Assembly: GCA_030141605.1 (NCBI GenBank)
Contig: JAQGDQ010001464.1
Coordinates: 1 to 39,764 of the forward strand
Direction of reading: 5' to 3'
DNA: 39,764 bases
DNA from: Tubiluchus corallicola
Taxonomy: Eukaryota; Priapulida; Priapulimorpha; Priapulimorphida; Tubiluchidae
Under the pieces are notes generated by a model that worked only from the letters and a program-made list of their open reading frames with translations, was not told where the DNA came from and searched no databases. Every line of letters starts with the position of its first letter. Position 1 is the first letter of the stretch. Below, one piece after another: positions 9,813 through 20,651 of the stretch. A program made the translations under genes and the position numbers.

Positions 9813-9947
9813 TATAAGCACGTGGTGCCTCCTTGTGTTTGTTTTTTGCAAATTTAGGCTGTTGATAGACAGGTGAGCTAGGACAGGAAATAGGCCATTG
9901 GTCTCATTTTACAGACAGGATAGGAAAGAAGTCATTCTTGTTCAGTA
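9813..9947 (+). repeat. Dispersed repeat, copy 2 (partner at 3203-3325)
   Basis: Same orientation as copy 1 and longer by two small insertions (ACAGGAA near 9882 and GATAG near 9929). It begins right after a (GA)n microsatellite and GTCTCTTGTATATTG. An unclassified interspersed repeat or old segmental duplication. Confidence 0.9.
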
Positions 9948-10315
9948 TTTCATATAATTCATATTGAAAAGAATTATGAAATTTGTAATTTTTTATCGTT
10001 TTAACTTAGTGGTGATTGGTGAGTCATGTTATATATATTATTAGAAAATATTCGCTTTGTCAAATATAATTTTCACCGAATGTGACAATTATTAAAAGCA
10101 GCTTCAGTATACCGAAGTTTCATGGAAACTTCAGTGATTACTACCGAAGCTTCCTGTACCGGATTTTTATACTGCTACTTGGGGAAACAATTCCACGGAT
10201 CTCGAGCTTAAACTGAAGTATTTTATGATCTTTTCACAAGATTAATGTATGTTGACAATGTAGGATTTGCTGCTTGAACATTAGTGTTAAAGACTATGAC
10301 CAAATAAACACTCAC

Positions 10316-10385
10316 TCTGGATGACTAACTTTTCTCTTTTTCTCAGTGGGGTCACTGGGCACCTTTGCGAAATCTTTGTCGCTTT
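10316..10385 (-). CDS. SLC4A2-like: SLC4 anion exchanger, exon 6
   Basis: 70-nt exon, acceptor TCTTCTCTTTTAG|AAAGC, donor CATCCAGA|GTGAGTG, phase 1 in and phase 2 out; residues 247-269. It encodes SDKDFAKVPSDPTEKKRKVS then HP. Only this frame is open and phase-compatible with both neighbours. A second AG four bases inside (AGAAAG|CGAC) could act as a tandem acceptor. The segment is part of the poorly conserved N-terminal region, so the call rests on splice sites and phase rather than similarity. Confidence 0.72.
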
Positions 10386-10395
10386 CTAAAAGAGA

Positions 10396-11246
10396 AGAGA
10401 GAGAAAATGATCATTGTTGTACCGAGATGAGAGAGAGAAAATGATCATTGTTGTACTGAGATGAGAGAGAGAAAATGATCATTGTTGTACTGAGATGAGA
10501 GAGAGAAAATGATCATTGTTGTACTGAGATGAGAGAGAGAAAATGATCATTGTTGTACTGAGATGAGAGAGAGAAAATGATCATTGTTGTACTGAGATGA
10601 AAGAGAGAAATGATCATTGTTGTACTGAGATGAGAGAGAGAAAATGATCATTGTTGTACTGAGATGAGAGAGAGAAAATGATCATTGTTGTACTGAGATG
10701 AGAGAGAGAAAATGATCATTGTTGTACTGAGATGAGAGAGAGAAAATGATCATTGTTGTACTGAGATGAGAGAGAGAAAATGATCATTGTTGTACTGAGA
10801 TGAGAGAGAGAAAATGATCATTGTTGTACTGAGATGAAAGAGAGAAAATGATCATTGTTGTACTGAGATGAGAGAGAGAAAATGATCATTGTTGTACTGA
10901 GATGAGAGAGAGAAAATGATCATTGTTGTACTGAGATGAGAGAGAGAAAATGATCATTGTTGTACTGAGATGAGAGAGAGAAAATGATCATTGTTGTACT
11001 GAGATGAGAGAGAGAAAATGATCATTGTTGTACTGAGATGAAAGAGAGAAAATGATCATTGTTGTACTGAGATGAGAGAGAGAAAATGATCATTGTTGTA
11101 CTGAGATGAGAGAGAGAAAATGATCATTGTTGTACTGAGATGAAAGAGAGAAAATGATCATTGTTGTACTGAGATGAAAGAGAGAAAATGATCATTGTTG
11201 TACTGAGATGAGAGAGAGAAAATGATCATTGTTGTACTGAGATGAG
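10396..11246. repeat. 34-bp minisatellite with acceptor-like units, 25 copies
   Basis: Unit ATGAGAGAGAGAAAATGATC plus ATTGTTGTACTGAG. Variation is mostly GAGAGAGA versus GAAAGAGA. On the transcribed strand each unit holds TTTTCTCTCTCTCATCTCAG, a polypyrimidine tract followed by CAG. The array ends next to the acceptor of exon 6, and its last unit merges with that acceptor's own pyrimidine tract. Confidence 0.97.
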
Positions 11247-11279
11247 AACTAATTTAATTTGACTTGTGCGCGTCATTAC

Positions 11280-11298
11280 CAAACATCGTCAGATTCAT
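11280..11298 (-). CDS. Possible 19-nt cassette microexon of the anion exchanger
   Basis: Flanked by a good acceptor (CACTTTCTTGCAG) and donor (TTTG|GTAATG) on the minus strand. It would enter in phase 1 from exon 5 and encode DESDDV. Joined to the main acceptor of exon 6 it creates a TGA stop. Joined to the AG four bases further in, the frame is kept (reading ...DDVCDKDF). It may be a regulated microexon, an NMD switch or a chance match. Confidence 0.3.
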
Positions 11299-11560
11299 CT
11301 GCAAGAAAGTGGTAATGAATTCCAGAAAAACAAATAATTACACATTCACATGTAATCAAATCAAATATCTTGAAAATTGAGTAAATCGTACCAATTACGA
11401 TAGCACATGATTTTAGAAGAAAATTGTCAGTGGCACTAATGTATGAACAGTCATTGATGGAAAAATTAGACCTTTCAAAACCAAAACTCTTCAGCATCTT
11501 AAGTTACAATGTTATATATATATTGTAGCAGACTTAGCTTTTTTTTGTTAATCTTACTTA

Positions 11561-11910
11561 TCGTGCACGAGGCGCCATCTGTGGCGGGAATGTAAAGCTT
11601 TTGGTTTTGGTCAGTTTTTCAGTTTTGTTACCTGCTAATCACCTGTCTGTTTGACTCACCTGTGCTCTGAACAGTCAGGTTAATCCACTTTATGTGATAT
11701 GTGAGACATTTACGTACTGATTATGTTACAAATTCGTGCACGAGGCGCCATCTGTGGCGGGAATGTAAAGCTTTTGGTTTTGGCCAGTTTTTCTGTTTGT
11801 TTTACCTGCTAGTCACCTGTCTGTGTTACTCACCTGTGCTCTGAACAGTCAGGTTAATCCACTTTATGGGATATGTGGGACATTTATGTACTGATTATGT
11901 TACAATAAAG
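11561..11910. repeat. 173-bp tandem duplication
   Basis: Two copies starting TCGTGCACGAGGCGCCATCT at 11561 and 11734, about 93% identical. Each contains GGCGGGAATGTAAAGC and CTCACCTGTGCTCTGAACAG. It is an isolated GC-richer block inside an AT-rich intron. No coding potential or known family is recognised. Confidence 0.93.
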
Positions 11911-13100
11911 CATTCAGTGGTAGTAACCTCTGTTGATAGTGTTTCTGTGACTACATATATATTATAATATATATTATACAATTACATATTATATATATTA
12001 CCATATGTCATATTATATATATATATCGTATATATGTGTGTACAAATCGATGTGCATTTTAAGACCAAAAAGTGCATCATTTTATATATTACTTGTGTAC
12101 AAGTCGACCATAAAATATTAAGATCTTCCAGGGTAAATGATGTCAACAATGGCCGAGTATTTAATCAATAGCCTACTGTGTTACTTTGTAACCGCCTGGG
12201 CCGAGTATATTATACCTACCCGATGATGCAACTAACACTGGTGGTCAAGTGGAGTGGAATGTTTGGGGATAGCGATAGTAAAGAAGATAATGACTTTGAA
12301 GGGTATCAATAAAATCTTTTAATATTGGAAATATTTTCCATGTTTTCCATGTGTTTACATATGTAGATCTAGGCCTAGTGAAAAAACAGTAAAGGAACAT
12401 AGCTCTACGTCAGAACTTTGACTTTAGTAAACAGTATTAATTTTACAAAGAAAAAAAATAATTTACTAAACTTAATACCTCTGCGTAGTTTTGTTTTATA
12501 TACGCGTGTATGCTGGTAATCGATATTTTGCCAATAAAACACGCAACAATATACAAGGCCAGTGTAAAACTTCAGGCGGCAGCCGACAGATGGCAGCACC
12601 TGCACAGCATTAGCGATTTCCTTGTTCTGATTGAGTGCTCCGTGCTAGTTTATTAACCGGTAATATATAAATTTTAACTTAATTTCACATACATTAAAAT
12701 AAATTACAGTAATATTTGTTATTTTTGTGAAGTAATGTTAAGATGCTAACATTCTCTGATGTGAAGTATCACAGTATGAGTGTTCATTCAGTCCAGCATA
12801 TAATGAAAGATTATTTCTTTACATATTCGTATTGTAGACGACTCTTTAGCAACATCTCCCAAAAACATATCGTAAGTATAAGTCGACCCAAAAATTTCAC
12901 CTTAAAATCGCCTCCCAAGAATTCGACTTGTACGTAAGCATATACGGTATATATATATTATACATATTATATGATATTTAATTGTTAGGAAATTGGAGAT
13001 ATATTGAGGAAATCATTTCTTTTGTACCAAGATGTACATATGAGCTATTTACTATGATAAATTATACAAATATAAATTTATAGCACAAAGATGAGTAGTA
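11911..13100. other. AT-rich intron, no gene seen
   Basis: Contains (AT)n-like stretches around 11954-12035 and 12942-12975 and otherwise unique AT-rich DNA. Short open frames here (12405-12605, 12743-12937) lack splice context or recognisable motifs. Confidence 0.5.
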
Positions 13101-13106
13101 CTATAA

Positions 13107-13440
13107 AAATGACAAAATACTGACAAAGGTTGACAAAGTTGATGAGAAATTTGAAAAGCTGAGCCCACACTTTCCACAAGTAATGCAATTCAATGAACTA
13201 AAAGAGGAAGAAATTAATTTGCTTGCACAGGTAACAGAAGCCGTACCTAAGTGGCCTATGTGGAAAGAAACTGGCGCACTCTCAACATCGCTTTCCGCAT
13301 CTTTGATGGAGACAGCACTTGCTGAGTCAAAATCTAAAAATGAAAAGATACCAAGTTGTAGTAACAGTAAACTCTCACTGATGCTTACAATTGTAAGCAC
13401 AAATAAACATCATTGTATAGAATCATTTTTAACACTTTGA
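13107..13440 (+). CDS. Unrecognised coding-like fragment, antisense in intron
   Basis: A plus-strand frame opens after a TAG at about 13095 and runs to TGA at 13438. It translates as DKILTKVDKVDEKFEKLSPH and later NELKEEEINLLAQVTEAVPK, WPMWKETGALSTSLSASLME. The charged helical start followed by a serine-rich part looks like real protein and unlike random AT-rich translation. The visible in-frame ATG is at 13183. The family is not recognised. It lies opposite the anion-exchanger transcript, in the intron between exons 5 and 6. It could be an exon of a nested gene, a retrocopy fragment or a transposon remnant. Confidence 0.3.
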
Positions 13441-13576
13441 CACATTGTAAGATGGAATCCATAAACTGCAATACAATTTGTTAAACCGTCTCTCACAAAA
13501 AAACAAATTTTTGCTGCATCACTAGAACTTAATGTTACAATTTCTCAATAAACCTTTCAACGTGTAACAAACTGAC

Positions 13577-13646
13577 CTGGTTTGAACTGATCAGATTTCA
13601 CTGAAGGTTGCTTTATTATTCCTGGACGTCTTTGCTTTTCTGGAGT
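13577..13646 (-). CDS. SLC4A2-like: SLC4 anion exchanger, exon 5
   Basis: 70-nt exon, acceptor TTTTTTTAG|ACTCCAG, donor CAAACCAG|GTCAGTTTG, phase 0 in and phase 1 out; residues 224-246. It encodes TPEKQRRPGIIKQPSVKSDQ then FKP. An alternative acceptor seven bases inside (CTCCAG|AAAAG) would shift the frame. The call rests on splice signals and phase; the sequence belongs to the variable N-terminal region. Confidence 0.75.
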
Positions 13647-14095
13647 CTAAAAAAATGAAATTTTTCTAACCTATACACATTTCAAAACAACACCTGCAAC
13701 ATTTACCTAGTTTGGCGTGTTAAAGGAAAGGTCAAGATTTTTGCAAAGTTAGGCTTATTTCAATGTTGGAAATAAATGTTAGAAGGATTTAGTAATAAAA
13801 GTGCGATGAGCACCTCGTGTAATTAGTAAAATCATTTCAAACTCACAGGCTTTCCTATTTTCAATGCCAATTCTTCTTCCAATGACGTCATTCATCTTGA
13901 AGAAAGGCAGCGCACTTTCAATTTCCGTCAAAGTTTTTACAAAAAATTTAACAGTCATTTTTGCGACATTTTTGTATGAACGTAAAGTAAGCTGAAGAAG
14001 CATGAATTAGTTTAATCAGCGTGCGATGTCGGAAGGTCACGACGCGCTTATGAAAAGTCACAAATTCAACCAAATAACATTATAATCTTTACAGC

Positions 14096-14768
14096 ACAAG
14101 AAAACCCTCCACTTACATAAAGTTTAAAAAATTTGTCTAGAAATTTTATACCACTTACATATTACCTTTTCGTTTGCATGGCTTGCATCGGCCGTAACAC
14201 TGTATAGAAAGTGTAAATTTAAACTCCCGCGGTGACCGTTAGGCGCAGCCATCTTAATGGTAGGTCGTTTGAAACACGTTTTGATAACATTAAGTAAAGT
14301 TTGAAAAAATAATCAGAACATTCATAGCATACATGTTGTTAATTAAGTAAAATTTTAAATTACTGTATCTTGTCAATAAGATTAAAAATACGTTTTTGGC
14401 TAGTGAGTGGCGCACCCTGGAGGGTGAGTCAGCGACATTATACCAATTGGCACAAACATTTTAAATTATCAAGTCTAGTTACATAAGTCTTCCCAGCAGG
14501 TAAGTGAAATGCTAAGTAATATAGATTTGTACGGAAAGTTTTTTGGATCATAATTTAACATTTCCTTCCTTCTCCTGATTTACGTGTTTTAGTGACGTCA
14601 TGTAATGGCGCCGTCGGAACAGTATTGCAGGAGATTTAAAATGAAAACAAACGAAAATTCCTTTCAAACAAACGAATGCGATATGTGCATAAAATTGCTG
14701 TAAAGTAATATAATTTTAATGAAATTTTTCTGAAACCTACTTCAGGTGCCCCTTTTCTTGTCCTTTAA
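14096..14768. mobile_element. MITE-like element, copy A (inverted partner at 29062)
   Basis: About 670 bp that matches the reverse complement of roughly 29062-29710 over its whole length at about 85-90% identity. Landmarks are CGTTTGCATGGCTTGCATCG, TTGTCAATAAGATTAAAAAT, AGGGTGAGTCAGCGACATTA and CATGTAATGGCGCC. Reading inward, both ends carry ACAAGAAAA, a short terminal inverted repeat. No transposase is present. It inserted in the intron between exons 4 and 5. The family is not recognised. Confidence 0.75.
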
Positions 14769-15020
14769 GTGAATGGCAGCTACAACCGCACTTCAAAGTT
14801 TCTATACAGCAGTTCCATAAATTAACTCTATCCTTTATAGACTGTCTTTTTTTGGAAATTTCTTAGTTATATTCTTCCAAGTTTAAGTGATCACAGTAAA
14901 ATAAACCCAACATGCTAAACGAGTTGCCTTTTCCTTTAAACACATCTCACTAAGAATAGTAAAATGATGGAACTTCACCAAAATAAACATTTAATATGAA
15001 CAATAAAACAAAAGCGTTAC

Positions 15021-15335
15021 CGATTTCTCTACAGCATCTGGTTTCAAAATGTCTGTGTCACTTCCCACGTAAAACAAAGTGACAGGCTTCTCAGCTTCAT
15101 TAATGGCTTCAACTGACAATGAAGGAACAGATTCCACATCTTCTACTGGAACGTCAGCTTGCTTTTCTCTTGGCTCAGGTATCAGACTTGCCTTTTCCTC
15201 TTTCTCGGCTGTTCTGTCGCCATAGCTACGATCGGGCGTTCGTTTAGGCAACAAAGGAGATGATTTCTTTCGGTCGACGCTGGGAGTCGTTGCATCAGAT
15301 TTCTCGGTGGGCATCTCACCGGAAGAAGGACGCTT
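15021..15335 (-). CDS. SLC4A2-like: SLC4 anion exchanger, exon 4
   Basis: 315-nt exon, exactly 105 codons, acceptor GCCTTTCACAG|AAGCG, donor GAGAAATCG|GTAACGC, phase 0 on both sides; residues 119-223. It is rich in charged residues and proline (KKSSPLLPKRTPDRSYGDRT, AEKEEKASLIPEPREKQADV) and ends with DTDILKPDAVEKS. It looks like an intrinsically disordered segment with many Ser/Thr-Pro sites. Since it is a multiple of three with phase 0 at both ends, it could be skipped without frameshift. Confidence 0.83.
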
Positions 15336-15531
15336 CTGTGAAAGGCATAAGACACGTTACTTAGAATTATGACAAGTGTGTACAGAAATAATCTAAGAGT
15401 GACTATTTTAAGTAGCAAAAATGAGCACCTAGTAGAGAAAATAAACTAAACGTTTGAAAACAAATTTGTAATATTAATGATTTTAATGACAAACTAATGC
15501 AACTGTCTAATATTAGATTCACTATCTTCAA

Positions 15532-15998
15532 CCCTCAACCCAGTAACTACTGCACCCTCAACCCAGTAACTACTGTACCCTCAAGCCAGTAACAACTGTA
15601 CCCTCAACCCAGTAACTACTGTACCCCCAAGCCAGTAACTAATGTACCCTCAAGCCAGTAACTACTGTACCCTCAACCCAGTAACTACTGTACCCTCAAG
15701 CCAGTAACTACTGTACCCTCAACCCAGTAACTACTGTACCCCCAAGCCAGTAACTAATGTACCCTCAACTCAGTAACTACTGTACCCTCAACCCAGTAAC
15801 TACTGTACCCTCAACCCCGTAACTAATGTACCCTCAACCCCGTAACTACTGTATCCTCAAGCCAGTAACTACTGTACCCTCAACCCAGTAACAACTGTAC
15901 CCTCAACCCAGTAACTACGGTACCCTCAACCCAGTAACTACTGCACCCTCAACCCAGTAACTACTGTACCCTCAACACCAGTAGCTACTGTACCCTCA
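15532..15998. repeat. 23-bp minisatellite, about 20 copies
   Basis: Unit ACCCTCAACCCAGTAACTAC plus TGT, with variants such as AAGCCAGT, AACCCCGT, CAACTGT and TAATGT. It lies in the intron between exons 3 and 4, starting 66 bp after the donor of exon 3. Strand asymmetry is strong (C-rich plus strand, G-rich transcript). Confidence 0.96.
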
Positions 15999-16063
15999 AC
16001 TCTTTTTGAACTTGATAAATACAATAACGAGGCAGCAAACTGTAAAAAGTAAATGTAGTACAC

Positions 16064-16209
16064 CTTTGCAACCTTTGCAGAGTCTGGAGCAGTTTTGCCG
16101 CCATGTTCACTTTCACTCTGCCTCTTTTTTCTCTTGTGTTTGGCATGTTTGTGATGATCATGGATGGGTTTCATGGGCTGATGATGATGAAGATGCTCTT
16201 TTCTGTGAC
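16064..16209 (-). CDS. SLC4A2-like: SLC4 anion exchanger, exon 3
   Basis: 146-nt exon, acceptor ATGTGTTTCAG|GTCACAG, donor GTTGCAAAG|GTGTAC, phase 1 in and phase 0 out; residues 70-118. It encodes GHRKEHLHHHQPMKPIHDHH then KHAKHKRKKRQSESEHGGK. The His-rich stretch followed by a basic cluster resembles the HHIHH...RRRK arrangement in the N-terminal region of vertebrate AE2. Its first bases, GTCACAG after TTTCAG, echo the start of exon 8. Confidence 0.85.
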
Positions 16210-16717
16210 CTGAAACACATTTGCATCAATGAAAGCACGATAATAAATTGCACGTTGAATGTAATAATTATCATAATAATTTAATGATACAACACAAATA
16301 TATATTTATATACTGTAAAATAAAACACAACACAAAAATTTTGCTTAAGTTCATGACACATATTTAACTAATTTACGGAATAAAGTCATTTTTTTATAGA
16401 TTTCTATTTTTTACAAAACCCTAGATCAAGTTTAATCACTCATAGTAGCATTTTAACCAAAATATTAGTTACAACCGGAACTTAATAAATTTGTTATATG
16501 TATGTAAAAAAGAGCATTTCAAATGTGATCTTTAGCTTATATTATGAAACTACTTGATATACCATTACAGCCATTTTAGCATCCAATGCTGAGAAACAGA
16601 AAATGTCAAACAAAACATGTACTAACAGTTTCTTCACAAAATCTGCATCGAAAAGAACTTTTTGTCGAAAAGATGCAATTTTTAGAAAAAGTGATCAGCA
16701 GCATCTTAAACCACTAA

Positions 16718-17229
16718 ACACTGCAGATGCATGTGAAGTCTATTTGATGATGTGTAAGAAATAAACTCAACTGAACAGAACAACACTGCAGATGCTTGTG
16801 AAGTCTATTTGATGATGTGTAAGAAATAAACTCAACTGAACAGAACAACACTGCCGATGCTTGTGAAGTCTATTTGATGATGTGTAAGAAATAAACTCAA
16901 CTGAACAGAACAACACTGCAGATGCATGTGAAGTCTATTTGATGATGTGTAAGAAATAAACTCAACTGAACAGAAGAACACTGCAGATGCTTGTGAAGTC
17001 TATTTGATGATGTGTAAGAAATAAACTCAACTGAACAGAACAACACTGCGTGTGTGGTATTTGATGATGTGTAAGAAATAAACTCAACTGAACAGAAAAC
17101 ACTGCAGATGCATGTGAAGTCTATTTGATGATGTGTAAGAAATAAACTCAATTGAACAGAACAACACTGCAGATGCTTGTGAAGTCAATTTGATGATGTG
17201 TAACAAATAAACTCAACTGAACAGAACAA
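16718..17229. repeat. 65-bp minisatellite, about 8 copies
   Basis: Unit starts ACACTGCAGATGCATGTGAA, continues with GTCTATTTGATGATGTGTAA and ends with CTCAACTGAACAGAACA. One copy (about 17045-17100) is internally shortened. The array is intronic between exons 2 and 3. Confidence 0.95.
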
Positions 17230-18429
17230 GTTTTGATTAAGAAATTAAGAACAGTTAACTTTCAAACGATGAACATGTACACACTACTATTGTAGAATCT
17301 TTCTATTACACAAGTAGCCATCATGAAGTGAAGAAGGATGTAAATTCTACACTTATATACACGTTGCACACGGTCTTATTTGAGTGCAATAATTGAATAA
17401 AATGAAACATTTCTGGGAAAAATCCTGGTTCCTAGTAATACAAATCATAAATCAATTTACTTAATTCTTTTATCTCGACCACCTTAAAAAGCAAACAAGA
17501 ACTACCATTCAGCCAGCTAAAGGAAAGATAATTTTATTGTTTTTTCAACGGGAGGGAAATGTCTACGAGGAAAATGAGTTGTACAGTTGCCCTGCGGTCA
17601 ATCGTGAAACTATTCTTATGTAAACATACACCTGCCCATAAACCTGCTTTCTACTGTTTATGCAAGACTAGTATACCTGTATCTACAGACATTACAGTCA
17701 ATTAATATTCGCAAGAGATAATGAGGATATTCGTGAATTTTATAAATTTCTGTCATAAAATTTTATGATCTCCGAAATTATTGCTGAAATTAAAACTGTT
17801 AAACAGCTTGTGTACATTGCTAGCAAAATCCAACCCTGGTTTATGGTAACATATCGTTTGCACACAGCCCAAAATATGTACTAATATCGCCTCCTGCGCG
17901 TATTCATAAGATATGATATGATATAGTGTTTGTATACATTCAGCTTGTAGCTAAGTATCGACAAATATCATAACTACTCGCAACGGTCTCAAAGTTCAAG
18001 AAAAACTCGGTTAAAAACACACATCAAAAAACAAAAATCCTACACAGTTCTCCTAATATGCTCAAATGTTTACTCGTTACGTGAGAAACGTGGCATATAG
18101 AACGCCAGTTAATGAGTCGCTGTAGTTATAAGTAATATAACATTATTATTATTATTGGACTCTATTGAAAACACTGACAATAATAATTTATTACTCAAGA
18201 ATCTTCCAGAATGTAATCCATTCTCATGCAAAACAATTGCAAAGTTGAAAAGATTAAAACTTTTAGCTACAGATTTAACAAAGCATGTAGGATCATAAGG
18301 AAAAGAAATGTCAGTCTCATCTTCTGTATGTATGACCACTTTAATACATCATTGCACGGCAATTTTATCTAGATTCATTTTTCGGTGTGAACAAAGCTTA
18401 ACAACTACATTAAATCATAGACAACATAC
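17230..18429. other. Intron, unique AT-rich DNA
   Basis: I see no exon, repeat array or transposon here. There is only a short (ATT)n run at about 18142-18156. Confidence 0.5.
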
Positions 18430-18589
18430 CAGCAATATCATCCTCCGTGAAATGTGCAGCTGCAGCTGCTTCCGGTGGAGGTTCGTCTGGCCTCTCCAAA
18501 AGGTCAAATCTCGCTGGAGGCACAAATAACTTAGCGATGTCATCACTCGTGGTAACAAATGGATCATCTAATTGCTTAGCATCACTTTC
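18430..18589 (-). CDS. SLC4A2-like: SLC4 anion exchanger, exon 2
   Basis: 160-nt exon, acceptor TTGTTTGACAG|GAAAGTG, donor GATATTGCTG|GTATGTTG, phase 0 in and phase 1 out; residues 17-69. It encodes ESDAKQLDDPFVTTSDDIAK, LFVPPARFDLLERPDEPPPE and AAAAAHFTEDDIAG. It is an acidic N-terminal segment without a known fold. It is assigned to the gene by position and by phase agreement with exons 1 and 3. A plus-strand frame over the same bases is its shadow. Confidence 0.82.
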
Positions 18590-19433
18590 CTGTCAAACAA
18601 TAAATCGTTATGTAGTATATCAAGCTATTAAGAAAATATTAAACTAACAAAGACACATACGCTCTACATTTAAGACAATAATACTGCTAAATCATTGGCT
18701 ACCAAGTAACGTACACTAAAGCCTCACAAATTTGTGTTGCACTCTATACGTTCAGTTTGAGTTATGTTAAATTACGAAAGATTAATACAGTTATGTACTA
18801 CACTACATTGGGTCCAGATTAATACAGCTATGTACTACACTACCTTGTGGTCCAGACAATTTTTGGTGATCAGAAAAAAATGGCAGAAAGTCATAGAGAG
18901 AAGAAACATAAATGACTTGGACTTTAGTTAACAAAAGATGGTGGAAGAGCGAATGAATACAATAATGATGAAGTGGATAACTAGTGAACTAAAGTAAAAC
19001 TTCAACTTAGTTTGAAATCATTTAAGTAGAGAAACAATTTGTTAACTTTGCATAGCTAGCAGATTATTTCATTTTTTCACACAGTACAAACTTGATAAGT
19101 TTTCTGAGGTACAGTTAAACTTATTATATAAAACATACTAAATGTGTTTCATGCCACAGAAAGTTTTATTAACTGTTGCTTATGGGTCAAATTAATTATG
19201 TTGCTAATTTAAAGTGAATAAAAAAACATCAATAAACAATGGCAAAGTCCTGCCAATGGGCCAATCATATCATGTGGCTGATCTATAACTATTTATAGGG
19301 ATTTACTCAGCATAAGTAATAACACAAATGTTTGATTTCGTTACATAATTATAATCTGTTCTTAGTTTAATTATGTGTGGCTACTTGTTACAATTACTGA
19401 CTGTGTCAATTATAAAACTGCTAGTTCTTATTA
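18590..19433. other. Intron, unique DNA with small duplication
   Basis: A 38-bp imperfect duplication (ATTAATACAGTTATGTACTA) lies at about 18780-18857. Otherwise the DNA is AT-rich without visible genes. Confidence 0.5.
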
Positions 19434-19777
19434 CAGTCGACCCTCGTTAAACTGGACCCCGTTAGCCGGGATATCGGATAAGACGGACGTCATCCGTGAT
19501 AAAGGAAACTGACTGATTTCCGTGCGAGCCGGAGCGCTAAACACAACACGGCCTACCAACTGTACAATAATTTCTTTATCCTCACAGGTTAACTATTTTA
19601 AAGCAATATACAGTATAGTATATAGTGCACAGTATATAGTGCTATGTATATAGGCCTTATTAAGGTGATTATTCCTGTAATATAGACCATATATAGGCAT
19701 ATCGTATAAATCGTACAATCGGCTAAACCGGACCACCCACCCACCCCCAATTAGTCCGGTTTAACGAGGGTTGACTG
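19434..19777. mobile_element. pogo/Tigger-like MITE with TA target duplication
   Basis: 344-bp element. Left end CAGTCGACCCTCGTTAAACT and right end, inverted, CAGTCAACCCTCGTTAAACC, each flanked by TA (19432-19433 and 19778-19779). The CAGTCGACCCTCGTTAA end and the TA duplication are the hallmark of pogo/Tigger elements of the Tc1/mariner superfamily. The interior is non-coding, and the right arm carries an ACCCACCCACCCCC run. It inserted in the first large intron of the anion-exchanger gene. Confidence 0.88.
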
Positions 19778-20180
19778 TAGTATTATTCTTTCTTTACACT
19801 ATTATATAGCTTATTACTGCCACTGCAACATTACACTCTGTTAACATTCGTTTTATTGTTAACGATGATGATTTGCTACTATTATAATTTTTTGCATTTT
19901 CTGCTCCTGCTGTAATAATGCTAATGATTAGTTTTCATAATTTGTTTATTTTACCAATGTTAATCAAATTTATCGGCTAAAATTTTCCGCAATTTGAATG
20001 TTTTACTGAGTTTATCAAAGATTAAAATTTCTGTTGTTTCTGCCGTGTATCATTGATATATTATATCTGTAGATTTTTTTTATCTATTGTACATGAATCA
20101 TATTTCTTGCTGTTGAATGCTTAATTCCAGTCAATAACAATACTCAAAGATGCTGTTACTAATATCACAAACTTAAACTA

Positions 20181-20651
20181 TTAGTACTTGGATTGGTGAC
20201 CGGCTAGGAATACCAGGTGCTGTAGGCTTGCGGGATGCCCACACTGTATCTCGACACTAAACAGAGGAGCTTGTCCAACGACTAGAGGGCGGAGGAGGTC
20301 AAGTGACCCAACGGCCATGTGTAGAGGAGTAAACCTTCCAAATCAGGAGTGGAGCCCCGAAGGCGGACCAGTGCAGCATGCTCAGTGACTCCGGCAGCTC
20401 CTGCAGCCAACCTGGTGCCAAACGTGTCGCTCTGCTTTCCTTTGGACTACACCAGGGAGAGGGGGTTCCTGTTGTCTGGGCAACTCAGGATCTCCATATA
20501 CCTTGCCCAGGCGTGCGCCCTGGAGACGTTCAAGGATCGGACTGCTCAGCCACAGTCGATGCTGCAGCTCCATCAATGTGATCAATAACTGACTCTCTTG
20601 GCGCACACCCCATTGTCTTCCGAAACAGAAGGATGCCAACAACAACAACAG
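20181..20651 (+). mobile_element. 5S-rRNA-derived SINE (3' half of 5S, AAC tail)
   Basis: The first ~48 bases (TTAGTACTTGGATTGGTGAC, then CTAGGAATACCAGGTGCTGT) match the 3' half of metazoan 5S rRNA, including the region of the internal control C-box. About 410 bp of GC-rich DNA follow, then a (AAC)n tail at 20637-20650. ACTATTA occurs at 20177-20183 and 20652-20658 and is probably the target-site duplication. This is the organisation of a SINE3-type element, 5'-truncated so that most of the 5S promoter is gone. Open frames inside it are incidental. Confidence 0.7.

Larger units (their letters stand above)
9325..10315. other. Intron between exons 6 and 7: transposon end, microsatellite, dispersed repeat
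   Basis: Contains a hAT-like end (CAGGGCCGGCCTTAGG at about 9437), a (GA)n tract (9700-9791) and a dispersed repeat copy (9813-9947). The rest is AT-rich without visible exons. Confidence 0.6.

Noticed and set aside
13101-13400. Minus-strand 99-residue Ser/Leu-rich frame
   Set aside because: Looks like the antisense shadow of the more protein-like plus-strand frame.
20349-20648. Three overlapping ~80-residue frames
   Set aside because: They come from the GC-rich body of a SINE, which has few stops by composition. Overlap on both strands and absence of motifs argue against coding.
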